Source of the DNA: Candidatus Sulfurimonas baltica
GTDB lineage: Bacteria; Campylobacterota; Campylobacteria; Campylobacterales; Sulfurimonadaceae
Direction: 5' to 3'
DNA length: 64,000 nucleotides
Assembly: GCF_015265455.1 (NCBI RefSeq)
Contig: NZ_CP054492.1
Coordinates: forward strand, 2,418,001-2,482,000
Each line of letters opens with the position of its first letter. The first letter of the stretch is position 1. Both the position numbers and the translations under genes were made by a program. The notes under the pieces are model-generated. The model worked only from the letters and a program-made list of their open reading frames with translations, had not been told where the DNA came from and made no database searches. This document shows, piece after piece, positions 52,848-61,847 of the stretch.

Positions 52848-54911
52848 TTAGCAGTTTATTACTTCTACTTTTATAGATTTAAAAGCAGCAGTCAAAATAA
52901 GTTCATCGCACTTATCTCCAAATAGATTATTTATCTTGGAACCTGCATGATGAAAAGTTGAAAAAAGTGTTTTTGGTTGTACTTTATTTGTTAACTTTAC
53001 AAGGAGTGGCGAAGTTTGACCAAACTCTGTTTTTAAAATAACTCTTTCACTTAAAAAGTCTGGGGCATCGTCTTCATTCACTAAAAGAATATCTTCATCA
53101 TAACGCTTCATTAAACTTGGTGTCTGTTTTGTTTGCGCGGCATTATTGTAGTGAGCGATTGTTCTCCCTGTTGTTAAATGATAACCTGTTAGCTTTTTAG
53201 CCAATATCTCTTCTATCATTCCGCGAAGTTTATATTGATGATAATGAAATTCTCCCAGCCCATCATCAGTTCTAAAATCTAGTTGATGAAGTATCGGTGT
53301 ATCTTCTGTATGAACAGGCCACTGTAGTCCACGCTTTCGGTGTCGCTCTAGTCTGCTATACGAAGCTCCACTAAAACGACGATATGCAACCTCTCTTACT
53401 TCATCCCAAATCTCATTTGAGTTTTTATAACCATAATCTCCCCCCATTTTATTATCAAGAAGTTTTATTACTTCCCAATCATCAGGCAGGTCTGATTTTA
53501 CAAGCGGTTGAGAAAGATGCAGACGACGCATTGCATTTACATAAACACCTGTTTTTTCATAGGCAGATTTTACACCTATTACTATATCTGCTCTTGATGT
53601 TATATCTGTCATAAAGAGTTCTTGAACCATAACAAACTCTAAGTTATCCATAGCTCTATTTAGTTTATTTAAATTTGGATGTATATGAGTTAAATCTTCA
53701 CCCATGTTTAAAACAGCTTTTAAGCGACCATCTAACATCTCATCAACTAACTGAGGAGTCATAAGACCAACTTCTTTTGGCTCTTGGTAATCAGGATCAT
53801 AATTTGGAAGCATTCCCATATCACAAGCACCTTGAACATTGTTTTGACCACGAAGAGGCATAAGTCCAGCTCCGCTTTTTCCTACATTTCCTGTCATAAG
53901 AGCAAGATGTACAATAGCCATAACTGCGTAAGAACCATCTAGATGTTCTGTAACTCCTAGTCCCCAAAATATCATAGATTGTTTTAGTGCGTATTCACGA
54001 GCTACTTTTGGAATCATCTTACTTAGATATTCATAACCTTCAATATTTTCAAAATATTTAGGATTTGCATATGGGTCATTTAAAATCTTCTCTTTAAACT
54101 CTGCGAAACCTTTGGTTCTGTCAGCAATGAAACTCTCAGCATAAAGCTCTTCATCCATAATTACATAAGCTATCATATTTAAAACAAGTAGATTTGCTTC
54201 ATGTGGTATTATCGCTTTATATTTTGAAAATCTATGCAGTTTAATTTCACGAACGTCAAAAACAGCTAAGTTGTCATGTTTTTGAGCTACTTCAACTATA
54301 CGGTTTGAGATAATTGGGTGAGCTTCTGTTGTGTTTGAGCCAATTACTATCATAAATTCGGCATTGTATATATCATTATACGGGTTTGTTGCCGCACCTT
54401 CACCAATAGTTTTTTTCATTCCAGTAAGACTTGGAGCGTGACAAACTCTTGCGCAATTATCTACATGTGGAGATTTTATAGTGTGGCGGGTAAATTTTTG
54501 AAAAAGGTAAACACTCTCGCAAGAGGTTCTAGCACCACCGATTGAGGCAATGCTTCTGTCGCCATAGTTTTTTCTAATCTCTTGAAGTTTTAGACTTGCT
54601 GCAGTTGTTGCAGAATCCAAATCAGTCTCATACCAGATATCGTCAAAATCAACTAATGATGAAGAGATGGCCTCTTTTATTGTTGGGTTTTTATCAAGAA
54701 AAGTTTTTCTTACTCTTGGTATTTTAAGTCTATCCTGTGAATCAACAAAATCAAAGCCATACTTACCTTTAATGCAAAGTTTTCCTTGTGAAACAACTCC
54801 ATCAGGGTGTGCAAAAATCTTCTGAATTTTATTATCTTTAACCTCGGCAGCTATATCACAGCCAACCCCACAATAAGTACAAACACTATCTATTGTTTCA
54901 ACATTTTCCAT
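52848..54911 (-). CDS. molybdopterin oxidoreductase, Cys-type formate dehydrogenase alpha subunit
   Basis: 687 residues. The N-terminal 4Fe-4S motif is CTYCGVGCDI with a further Cys in GKLCIKGKYG. The catalytic region NCARVCHAPSLTG has Cys where selenoprotein formate dehydrogenases have selenocysteine. The Mo-cofactor contacts include GSNTTEAHPI, GVTEHLDG and MPLRGQNNVQGACDMG, and a C-terminal molybdopterin-binding domain is present (TGRTIAHYNNAAQT). No signal peptide, so it is cytoplasmic. No partner subunits lie alongside; yraN and an SDR flank it. Formate dehydrogenase is the best call, with an assimilatory nitrate reductase-like role as the alternative. Confidence 0.85.
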   Translation of the reverse strand: MENVETIDSVCTYCGVGCDIAAEVKDNKIQKIFAHPDGVVSQGKLCIKGKYGFDFVDSQDRLKIPRVRKTFLDKNPTIKEAISSSLVDFDDIWYETDLDSATTAASLKLQEIRKNYGDRSIASIGGARTSCESVYLFQKFTRHTIKSPHVDNCARVCHAPSLTGMKKTIGEGAATNPYNDIYNAEFMIVIGSNTTEAHPIISNRIVEVAQKHDNLAVFDVREIKLHRFSKYKAIIPHEANLLVLNMIAYVIMDEELYAESFIADRTKGFAEFKEKILNDPYANPKYFENIEGYEYLSKMIPKVAREYALKQSMIFWGLGVTEHLDGSYAVMAIVHLALMTGNVGKSGAGLMPLRGQNNVQGACDMGMLPNYDPDYQEPKEVGLMTPQLVDEMLDGRLKAVLNMGEDLTHIHPNLNKLNRAMDNLEFVMVQELFMTDITSRADIVIGVKSAYEKTGVYVNAMRRLHLSQPLVKSDLPDDWEVIKLLDNKMGGDYGYKNSNEIWDEVREVAYRRFSGASYSRLERHRKRGLQWPVHTEDTPILHQLDFRTDDGLGEFHYHQYKLRGMIEEILAKKLTGYHLTTGRTIAHYNNAAQTKQTPSLMKRYDEDILLVNEDDAPDFLSERVILKTEFGQTSPLLVKLTNKVQPKTLFSTFHHAGSKINNLFGDKCDELILTAAFKSIKVEVINC

Positions 54912-54926
54912 AAGAACTTCCCAACT

Positions 54927-55658
54927 TTAGTTGATGAAGTTTACAATTTTATCTCTTAAAAACTGCGGAAGTAAATTTAAAAGTTTGATAATTAAATAAA
55001 ACCTAAGAGGAAAAGGATAAAACCTTTTATTCTTTTGGATAGCTCTGTAAATTACCATAGCACCATCTTTGGTGCTCAGTAAAAATGGCATTTTAAATTT
55101 ATTTTTGTCCGTTAGCTCACTTTGTATAAAACCCGGCAGTATATTTATAACTTTTATTCCATCTTTTTTATACTTATATCTAATAGACTCAGCATAAGCA
55201 TTCAGTGCTCTTTTGGATGAGCTGTATGCTTTTGAACTCGGCATGGCAATAAGTGAGGCTAGTGACGAGATAAATACAATTTTGCCACTTTTTTGTGTTA
55301 TAAAACAAGGAAGTAAAATCTCTAAAATCGCATGGTTGGCAAGCAAATTTACATCAAAAAGTTTTTTAAAATCCTCAAATGGGGTTATCTCCAAAGAGTG
55401 CCCTATTGATACTCCAGCGTTTAAGATTACCATATCAACGGTACCGATAAGTTTGATTTTTTTTTGTAGTGTTTGGAAGTCGGAAATATCTACTGCAACT
55501 ATCTCAATTTTTTTTACATGTGGAGCTAACTCCTCTTGGAGTTTTTTCAGACGCTCTTCTCTTCGTGCTAGTAAAATTAGCTCATTGTTTTTAGTGGCAT
55601 AGAGTCGTGCCAACTCTTCACCTATCCCGCTGCTTGCACCTGTTATTAAGATTTTCAA
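54927..55658 (-). CDS. short-chain dehydrogenase/reductase
   Basis: 243 residues with a classical SDR Rossmann fold: TGASSGIGEELARLYA, the NAG motif LNAGVSIGHSL, the catalytic Ser in FISSLAS and YxxxK in AYSSSKRALNAY. The C-terminal FYPFPLRFYLIIKLLNLLPQF is hydrophobic and may contact membrane. The substrate is unknown. It lies 12 bp after hom in the same direction. Confidence 0.9.
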   Translation of the reverse strand: MKILITGASSGIGEELARLYATKNNELILLARREERLKKLQEELAPHVKKIEIVAVDISDFQTLQKKIKLIGTVDMVILNAGVSIGHSLEITPFEDFKKLFDVNLLANHAILEILLPCFITQKSGKIVFISSLASLIAMPSSKAYSSSKRALNAYAESIRYKYKKDGIKVINILPGFIQSELTDKNKFKMPFLLSTKDGAMVIYRAIQKNKRFYPFPLRFYLIIKLLNLLPQFLRDKIVNFIN

Positions 55659-55670
55659 ATGTTTAAAAAC

Positions 55671-56930
55671 CTATAAAATCCTAATCATAACGGGTTTAGT
55701 GTTTACAAACTCTAATGCTTCAATCTCTTTTATCATAGCTTGAATATCTTTCTCAAGAGCTACATGTGTAGCAATAAGAAGGTTTGCAGAGTTTTGTAAA
55801 GCTGGGCGCTGAAGCATGGTCTCTACTGAGATATTATTATCTTCAAAAACTTTTGTTATTTTTGCTAAAACACCAGTTTTGTCTGATACATTTATACGAA
55901 GGTAGTATTTTGACTCTATATTTTGTTTTGCTTTTAGAGTAAGTTTCCCCTCCATAGGTCTGTCAAAACCTAACATTGGTCTAGATTTTCCACTTCTTGC
56001 AATGTCTATTATATTTGCGACAACAGCAGATGCAGTAGCATCCCCACCGGCACCTGGACCATAGTATAGTGTCTCACCAACTTTATCCCCCACTACAGAG
56101 ATTCCATTCATAACACCATCTATTTTTGCTATCATCTCCTCTTGTCTAATCAGTGCAGCATGAACTCTCAGCTCAACTTCATTGCCGTCTTTTTTAGCAA
56201 TACCGAGAAGTTTTATAGCATAGCCGAACTCTTTTGCAAAGGTTATATCATCTTGAGTGACGTTTTGTATCCCTTCAATTAAGATATCTTCAGGTTTAGC
56301 ATCAATTCCATAAGCGATACTTGCCAAGATTAAAAGTTTATGTGCAGCATCAAACCCGCCAACATCAAAAGTAGGGTCTGCCTCTGCATAACCTAATTCC
56401 TGAGACTCTTTTAAGATGGCATCATATGCCACGCCCTCGTTTGTCATCTTAGTCATCATATAGTTACATGTACCGTTCATAATCCCAACAATTGATTCGA
56501 TATGGTTTGCAGATAGTCCGTCACGAAGGGCGTTGATAATAGGAATACCGCCTGCTACACTGGCCTCATACTCAAACGCTATATCATTGGCCAAACTTTG
56601 AAGTTCATAACGGTGATATGCCAAGAGTGCTTTGTTAGCAGTTACAACAGCTTTACCGCTTTTAAGTGCTTTTTTTACAACCTCAAATGCTTCTTCGACT
56701 CCGCCCATAAGTTCTACTACAACATCTATCTCACTATCGTTAAGTATATCATCAACATTGTCGGTTAAAGTAATATCTAAACCTCTCTCTTTGTTTAGAT
56801 TTTTAACTACTCCACTTTTAACTACTATATCTACACCCGCACGAGCAGAAATAACATCAGCATTGTCTTTTAGTATTTGGACTACGCTTGCTCCAACAGT
56901 TCCAACACCTATTATTCCTACTTTTATCAT
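55671..56930 (-). CDS. hom: homoserine dehydrogenase
   Basis: Reduces aspartate semialdehyde to homoserine on the way to threonine and methionine. 419 residues from the ATG giving MIKVGIIGVGTVGASVV; a TTG 21 bp earlier is possible but overlaps the upstream gene. NAD(P)-binding GVGTVG, then VVTANKALLA, the catalytic-domain signature YEASVAGGIPIINALRDGL, MNGTCNYMMTKM and EADPTFDVGGFDAAHKL are seen. A C-terminal ACT domain (YYLRINVSDKTGVLAKITKVF) suggests feedback control by threonine. It lies one base from the end of the aminotransferase gene. Confidence 0.96.
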   Translation of the reverse strand: MIKVGIIGVGTVGASVVQILKDNADVISARAGVDIVVKSGVVKNLNKERGLDITLTDNVDDILNDSEIDVVVELMGGVEEAFEVVKKALKSGKAVVTANKALLAYHRYELQSLANDIAFEYEASVAGGIPIINALRDGLSANHIESIVGIMNGTCNYMMTKMTNEGVAYDAILKESQELGYAEADPTFDVGGFDAAHKLLILASIAYGIDAKPEDILIEGIQNVTQDDITFAKEFGYAIKLLGIAKKDGNEVELRVHAALIRQEEMIAKIDGVMNGISVVGDKVGETLYYGPGAGGDATASAVVANIIDIARSGKSRPMLGFDRPMEGKLTLKAKQNIESKYYLRINVSDKTGVLAKITKVFEDNNISVETMLQRPALQNSANLLIATHVALEKDIQAMIKEIEALEFVNTKPVMIRIL

Positions 56931-56931
56931 A

Positions 56932-58152
56932 CTATTTTTTTTCCTCTTCAAACTGTTTTAAAAACTCTTTGATATTTCTTGCTGCTTGACGGATGCGGTT
57001 GTCATTTTCTATCAGGGCTATGCGAACATACCCCTCGCCGTAAGCACCAAAACCAATTCCTGGAGCAACTGCAACGCCAGCTTCTACTAGAAGTCTTTTT
57101 GAGAACTCTAAAGATCCTAAGTGCTCCACGCATGCTGGAAGTTTTGCCCAAACAAACATACTCGATTGATTTTTATTTATTTTCCAGCCTGCTCTATCAA
57201 ACGCTTCTAAAAGCACATCTTGACGATGCTCATACTTATCTGTTATATCTTGGACACACTGCTGATCTCCGTTAAGAGCTATCGTTGCCGCAACTTGGAT
57301 AGGTGTAAACATTCCATAATCCAACCAAGATTTAATCTTTTGAAGTGCTCCTATTAGCTTTGCATTTCCTACAAAGAAACCAACTCTCCAACCAGCCATA
57401 TTATAAGACTTTGAAAGAGTAAAAGACTCAACTGCAACATCTTTGGCTCCAGGCACACTCATAATTGACGGAGTCTTATAATCTCCAAATGTGATATCTC
57501 CATACGCTATATCAGAGATAATATAAAATCTTTTCTCTTTTGCCATGGCAACCAGTCTCACATAAAACTCATGCGTGACCGTTACAGTTGTTGGGTTATG
57601 GGGAAAGTTAACTAAAACATATTTTGGGTGTGGTGAAGTCTCTTTAAAAACTCTGTCTAAGTCTTCAAAAAACTTATCTTCATCCAAACAGTAGTGCTCG
57701 TCAAACTCTATCCCGAATTTTACAACATTTCCTCCCGCTAATATAAAAGAGTATTCATGTATAGGGTATGTCGGATCAGGGACAACAGCCGTATCCCCAG
57801 GATTTGTTATTGCGTATGCTAGATGTGCATAGCCCTCTTTTGAACCCATGGTCGCAACACACTCTGTCATCGGGTCCAAATCGCAATCGAATCTTCTTTT
57901 ATACCAATCAGAGATTGCTATCAGAAGTTTAGGAATACCTTTTGATGTCGAATAACCATGAGTCTTAGTTTTTTGGGCAGATTCTATTAGTTTTTCTCTA
58001 ATATGCTCCGGTGTATCGCCATCTGGATTACCCATAGAAAAATCTATCACATCAGCACCCGCTCTACGCTCAGCCATCTTAAGTTCATTTACCTCAGCAA
58101 AGACATACTTTGGTAGTCTTTTCATCTTGTCAAACTGTATTTCATCAAACAT
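56932..58152 (-). CDS. class I PLP aminotransferase (AlaC/aspartate aminotransferase-like)
   Basis: 406 residues from the ATG behind AGGAAATTTTG. It shows RLPKYVFAEVNELKMAERR, DFSMGNPDGDTPEHI, the substrate-binding GYSTSKGIP, NFPHNPTT, the PLP aspartate region ISDIAYGDITFG and the PLP-lysine SFTLSKSYNMAGWRVGF. The N-terminus and GNPDGDTP are typical of the AlaC/Campylobacterota aspartate or LL-DAP aminotransferase group. Adjacent to hom, it may supply aspartate for the aspartate-family pathway; exact specificity is uncertain. Confidence 0.9.
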   Translation of the reverse strand: MFDEIQFDKMKRLPKYVFAEVNELKMAERRAGADVIDFSMGNPDGDTPEHIREKLIESAQKTKTHGYSTSKGIPKLLIAISDWYKRRFDCDLDPMTECVATMGSKEGYAHLAYAITNPGDTAVVPDPTYPIHEYSFILAGGNVVKFGIEFDEHYCLDEDKFFEDLDRVFKETSPHPKYVLVNFPHNPTTVTVTHEFYVRLVAMAKEKRFYIISDIAYGDITFGDYKTPSIMSVPGAKDVAVESFTLSKSYNMAGWRVGFFVGNAKLIGALQKIKSWLDYGMFTPIQVAATIALNGDQQCVQDITDKYEHRQDVLLEAFDRAGWKINKNQSSMFVWAKLPACVEHLGSLEFSKRLLVEAGVAVAPGIGFGAYGEGYVRIALIENDNRIRQAARNIKEFLKQFEEEKK

Positions 58153-58221
58153 CAAAATTTCCTGTAAAAATATTAATGGTATTTTAGCTAAAAATGTTTA
58201 CAAAATGATAATAAACTTTTT

Positions 58222-59100
58222 TTACTGCTTAGGAAGTGTTTCTCTTGTGCCAATTGGTGTTAATATCAAAGCATCTTTTATGTTTTTTAGAGTATATATA
58301 TCAGAAATTTTTATATAGTATGTATTCTCTTTCATGTCCAAAGTAATTCTAGCCCTTTTTGCATCTTTTTTAATGACTCTTAATAACTTTAGTGATTTAT
58401 CGTAATAAGCAATATATGGATACCAGTTATTTCTACGTGAGCTGGAGATTCTTAATTTTTTAATCTTTGACACATCCAGCCAATATGAGTAAAGAGATCT
58501 CTTTAGCTCCAGCTCTTCACCCTCTTCAAGAATTTTTGTATCTAGCTTGGCTTTTTGCATATCAACAATATAAGTCCAATCCGTTTCAGACTCTTTTATA
58601 ACATCTATTATTTCACAACCGCTTTTTTTTAACTCTTGAGATAATATAAGAGGATCTGCTGCATATTCTGATGTCAAACTTATCTGCCATGTAAACTCAG
58701 ATATTTTTAAATTAGACTCTTTGGTTACATACTTGTAATAGCCTATATTTTGAAGTGAGTCACTCATAATCTTAACAAAAAACAGAGGAGGACCGTCTGT
58801 TTTAAAGCTTATATTGATTTCGCGGGGTTCCTTAAAAAAGAGATTTAAAACACCGTTTTCCTTAAGGGTTTGTATAACCTTAACAGAATCAACTCTCCCG
58901 TCACTTATGTAGTAATCTTTTTTTGGAGAAAAAATAATATCTATATATGCCTTATCTTTTTTAAATGCAGCTTCACCAATAAAAGATTTAATCTTCTCTG
59001 TTAAAAGATTTTCAGAGTTTAATGAATCTTTATGGATATTTTTAGTCTCAGCAGCAGAAAAAGAGAAAAGAAGGGCAAGTAGTAAAAATACTTTTACCAT
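58222..59100 (-). CDS. periplasmic protein of unknown function
   Basis: 292 residues with a signal peptide (MVKVFLLLALLFSFSAAE). The mature part is alpha/beta with several repeated-looking strands (INISFKTDGPPLFFVKIMSD, ITLDMKENTYYIKISDIY). I do not recognise a family. It overlaps the end of the RodZ-like gene by 7 bp, so the two are probably made together, suggesting a role in the cell envelope. Confidence 0.65.
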   Translation of the reverse strand: MVKVFLLLALLFSFSAAETKNIHKDSLNSENLLTEKIKSFIGEAAFKKDKAYIDIIFSPKKDYYISDGRVDSVKVIQTLKENGVLNLFFKEPREINISFKTDGPPLFFVKIMSDSLQNIGYYKYVTKESNLKISEFTWQISLTSEYAADPLILSQELKKSGCEIIDVIKESETDWTYIVDMQKAKLDTKILEEGEELELKRSLYSYWLDVSKIKKLRISSSRRNNWYPYIAYYDKSLKLLRVIKKDAKRARITLDMKENTYYIKISDIYTLKNIKDALILTPIGTRETLPKQ

Positions 59101-59882
59101 ATATTTCCTCTATTTAAATTTCTAAACTCTTCAAAATTTAACTCTTTTAGTTCAGCATCTTTATATAAAAATCTTACAGTCTTTGGATTTTTATACTCTT
59201 TTACAACTCCATTGATTTCAATATTTATATGTCCATGCCCAAATGCCAAAAGCCAATCTTTACTTGGATCGAGACTAAACTCATCGGAAAATGTTGTTTG
59301 ATATTTTTTATATGTGATTAAATCGATATAGCCTAGCCAAACCTTAGTTCTTGGAAAAATTTTAAAAGAGAGTGCCTCGCTTTTAGAATCCTCTACCACA
59401 GTTTCTTCTTTGATTACTTCCACTTTCTCTATTTCGGAACTATTCTCATCTTTTATATCATTTGCAATATTACTTTTTGCACTATCAATTACACTATTGT
59501 CAACAGTTGTATTTTTTGACACTTCTTTATTTATTGATTTTATATTTAAAAGAGCAAACACAACAAAAATTGCTAATGCAACTCCAATATATATAGGAGC
59601 CAAATTTCTTTTTTGATTAGAAAAGAGAGAAACTTTAGTACGGTTTTCTTCGTTTATTGGGGGTGTATTATCATTAAAATATTCTACTGCTCTACTTTTA
59701 AGCTCACTTAAATCAATAGAATATTCACGTTCCAAAATAGATATAAAACCAAACAGCTGCACTCTGGTCATACCTTCAAAGCTCTCATGCAAAATAGCTT
59801 GTACATATTCTCTGGAAATATGGGTAGCTTCATGTATTTTTTGGGCACCAATTTCTTTTAATGCGTCATACCCACCTTTCAT
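59094..59882 (-). CDS. RodZ-like membrane protein with N-terminal HTH-like domain
   Basis: 262 residues. An N-terminal helical HTH-like region (about 1-75; GAQKIHEATHISREYVQAIL) is followed by one membrane helix (about 95-112; PIYIGVALAIFVVFALLNI). An acidic Ser-rich linker (about 120-170) leads to a C-terminal beta domain (KVWLGYIDLITYKKYQTTF, KDWLLAFGHGHINIEING). This layout matches RodZ/DUF4115 proteins of the cell-shape machinery. Sequence similarity is weak. It overlaps rlmB by 4 bp and the following periplasmic gene by 7 bp. Confidence 0.6.
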   Translation of the reverse strand: MKGGYDALKEIGAQKIHEATHISREYVQAILHESFEGMTRVQLFGFISILEREYSIDLSELKSRAVEYFNDNTPPINEENRTKVSLFSNQKRNLAPIYIGVALAIFVVFALLNIKSINKEVSKNTTVDNSVIDSAKSNIANDIKDENSSEIEKVEVIKEETVVEDSKSEALSFKIFPRTKVWLGYIDLITYKKYQTTFSDEFSLDPSKDWLLAFGHGHINIEINGVVKEYKNPKTVRFLYKDAELKELNFEEFRNLNRGNIW

Positions 59883-60559
59883 ATTCTCATCCTATCCATT
59901 AAAATAGCTCCAGCCACACTAACATTCAAAGAATCAAATTCATGTGACATTTTTATACTTACCACTTCATCTAATTTTGAGATGACTCTATCAGTAAGTC
60001 CTTCACCCTCACTTCCTAAAAATAGTGCTCTTCTACGCTTCAGTTTTATATCTCTTATATCTGATCCACCCATATCAGCACCATAAGTAGTAAAACCAGA
60101 TGTTTTAAGATCATTCATAACATTATGAACATTTGTTTCTATCGCAAAAGGGATATCAAACAGAGCGCCAGTACTTGTTCTAAGTATTGCTTCAAATGGG
60201 AGTTTTTTAACCCCACAAGCAATAATGCTGTCTGCACCCAAAGCGTAAGCACTTCTAACAATTGCACCTATGTTTCCAATATCTGTCAAACCAGATAAAA
60301 CAAGTACAAATTCGTGATTTAAAAATGTTTTATAATCTTTAAGTTCATACTCGTCTACCTCCGCGAGAATTCCTTGATGAGAAGCATTTTTACACATTTT
60401 ACCCGCAGCATCTGCAGGTATTCTTTTTATCTCAAAACCCATTCTCATAAGTTTTGAGTACTCTTTTTTATCCATCTCTTTAGCAAGATATAAAGTCCTG
60501 ATTTTTTCAGGATGCTTATTGATAATATAATTGATTGGTTGTTTTGCATAAATTAACAT
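59879..60559 (-). CDS. rlmB: RlmB-type 23S rRNA 2'-O-methyltransferase
   Basis: A 226-residue SpoU/TrmH-family methyltransferase. The short N-terminal substrate-binding part contains the NHASHQGI-like KNASHQGILAEVDEY. The knotted catalytic domain has LTDIGNIGAIVRSAYALGAD, the SAM-pocket FLGSEGEGLT and a final motif SLNVSVAGAILM. Expected target: G2251 of 23S rRNA. Stop and RodZ-like start overlap (ATGA). Confidence 0.9.
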   Translation of the reverse strand: MLIYAKQPINYIINKHPEKIRTLYLAKEMDKKEYSKLMRMGFEIKRIPADAAGKMCKNASHQGILAEVDEYELKDYKTFLNHEFVLVLSGLTDIGNIGAIVRSAYALGADSIIACGVKKLPFEAILRTSTGALFDIPFAIETNVHNVMNDLKTSGFTTYGADMGGSDIRDIKLKRRRALFLGSEGEGLTDRVISKLDEVVSIKMSHEFDSLNVSVAGAILMDRMRI

Positions 60560-60639
60560 AAAGACATTCTATCTAAAATAAATTAAAAAAAAGTTTTATA
60601 TAGTTTTTTATTACAAAAGTGAGCATTTGGCATTGAATA

Positions 60640-61455
60640 TTATATATTTAGCAGTCTTTGATAACAGGCTTTTGTATTTTCACCTGTTATTTTGCTAATG
60701 AGTTTTGCCTGAATTTTTTTAGGTATATCGAGTTCTAAAATATCATTTTGACTTATCGCACTGCTATTATGTGCAGCACCAGCTTCAATCACAACAACCC
60801 ATTCACCACGAATATTGCCATTAAGCTTCGAGAGGCACTCATCCGCAGTCCCAAAATAGTAGTTTTGAAATTTTTTTGTTAGCTCTTTTGCTAAAAATAT
60901 TTTTCTTGAAGGCTCTTCAGCCGCAAGTTCTTTTAAAAATTTCTCTAATCTATGTGGTGATTCGTAAACAATTGTTGTAAATCCACTATTTAAAGCGCCT
61001 TGTAGTGAAGAAGCTCTGTCTTGGCCCTTATGAGGTAAAAATCCCCAAAACAGCATTTGAGTTTCAACAAAGCCACTTGCTACAAAGGCTGTTAGAATGG
61101 CATTAGCACCTGGAAGCACATCATACTCCACTCCATTTATTTGGCAATATCTCACCAATGCTTGTCCGGGATCACTTATACCAGGCATTCCTGCATCGCT
61201 TACATAAACTACATTGACATCAAAAAATGATGTCTCTATTTTTTCAATAAAATCTTTTTCGTTGTGAGAATGAAGTGAGATAAAATTTTGGTTTTCTTTA
61301 AAAGAAGTATTATATCGCTCTTTTAAAATATGGATGAGTTTTTTGGTAACGCGTGTGTCTTCACACAATAGTGTATCGGCATCTCTCAGGGCCTCTATGG
61401 CTCTAAGAGAGATATCACCTATGTTTCCAATCGGTGTGGGTACTAGTTTTAACAT
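60640..61455 (-). CDS. rsmI: 16S rRNA C1402 2'-O-methyltransferase RsmI
   Basis: A 271-residue tetrapyrrole methylase-fold enzyme. It begins MLKLVPTPIGNIGDISLRA; then CEDTRVTKKLI, SDAGMPGISDPGQALVRYC, LPGANAILTAFVASGF and FYG-like FWGFLPHKGQ, and YESPHRLEKFLKEL are all diagnostic of RsmI. It methylates the ribose of C1402 in 16S rRNA using SAM. Downstream of rpmE in the same direction. Confidence 0.94.
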   Translation of the reverse strand: MLKLVPTPIGNIGDISLRAIEALRDADTLLCEDTRVTKKLIHILKERYNTSFKENQNFISLHSHNEKDFIEKIETSFFDVNVVYVSDAGMPGISDPGQALVRYCQINGVEYDVLPGANAILTAFVASGFVETQMLFWGFLPHKGQDRASSLQGALNSGFTTIVYESPHRLEKFLKELAAEEPSRKIFLAKELTKKFQNYYFGTADECLSKLNGNIRGEWVVVIEAGAAHNSSAISQNDILELDIPKKIQAKLISKITGENTKACYQRLLNI

Positions 61456-61461
61456 TTCTCA

Positions 61462-61487
61462 TATAATCTGAAAAAGTCCAGATTATA
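61462..61487 (-). promoter_or_regulatory. hairpin directly before rsmI
   Basis: TATAATCTG and its complement CAGATTATA flank an 8-base loop, ending 7 bp before the rsmI ATG. On the minus strand the loop reads GACTTTTT. It could control rsmI translation or end the rpmE transcript. Confidence 0.45.
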
Positions 61488-61540
61488 CTCAGTCACTAAA
61501 GTTTCGCCTTCAGCGAGAAAAGTCATAGTAGTGTCTTAAA

Positions 61541-61741
61541 TTAGTTTTTAGCGTAACGCTTGTTAAATTTCTCAATTCTACCAGCAGTATCTACCATTCT
61601 CTCAGAACCTGTAAAAAACGGGTGACACTCGTTACAAATATCAATACGTAATTCATCGTTTTTACTTTTTGTTTCAAAGCTGTTTCCACATGCACAAGTT
61701 ACGGCACAAGTTACTAATTTAGGGTGAAGATCTTTTTTCAT
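61541..61741 (-). CDS. rpmE: ribosomal protein bL31, zinc form
   Basis: 66 residues, beginning [25 protein letters not shown]. Cys16, Cys18, Cys36 and Cys39 (CAC, then CNEC) match the four zinc ligands of the C+ form of bL31. An additional Cys12 is present. The C-terminal [21 protein letters not shown] is typical. The 5' leader holds two hairpins. Confidence 0.96.
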   Translation of the reverse strand: MKKDLHPKLVTCAVTCACGNSFETKSKNDELRIDICNECHPFFTGSERMVDTAGRIEKFNKRYAKN

Positions 61742-61754
61742 GTTTTGCCTTTTT

Positions 61755-61811
61755 GATATTCGGTAATTTGCGAATATCTATATATTTTTTTAATCCGTAT
61801 GGGTGCGGATT
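61755..61811 (-). promoter_or_regulatory. two hairpins in the rpmE leader
   Basis: GATATTCG/CGAATATC (61755-61778, 8-bp stem) lies 14 bp before the ATG. AATCCG/CGGATT (61792-61811, 6-bp stem) is next to it, flanked by a T tract on the plus strand. Other bacterial groups have ribosomal leader RNAs that control L31; whether this is one is untested. Confidence 0.4.
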
Positions 61812-61847
61812 TTTTCAAGTGGAATTGTACCTAAAATTATCTTAAAC

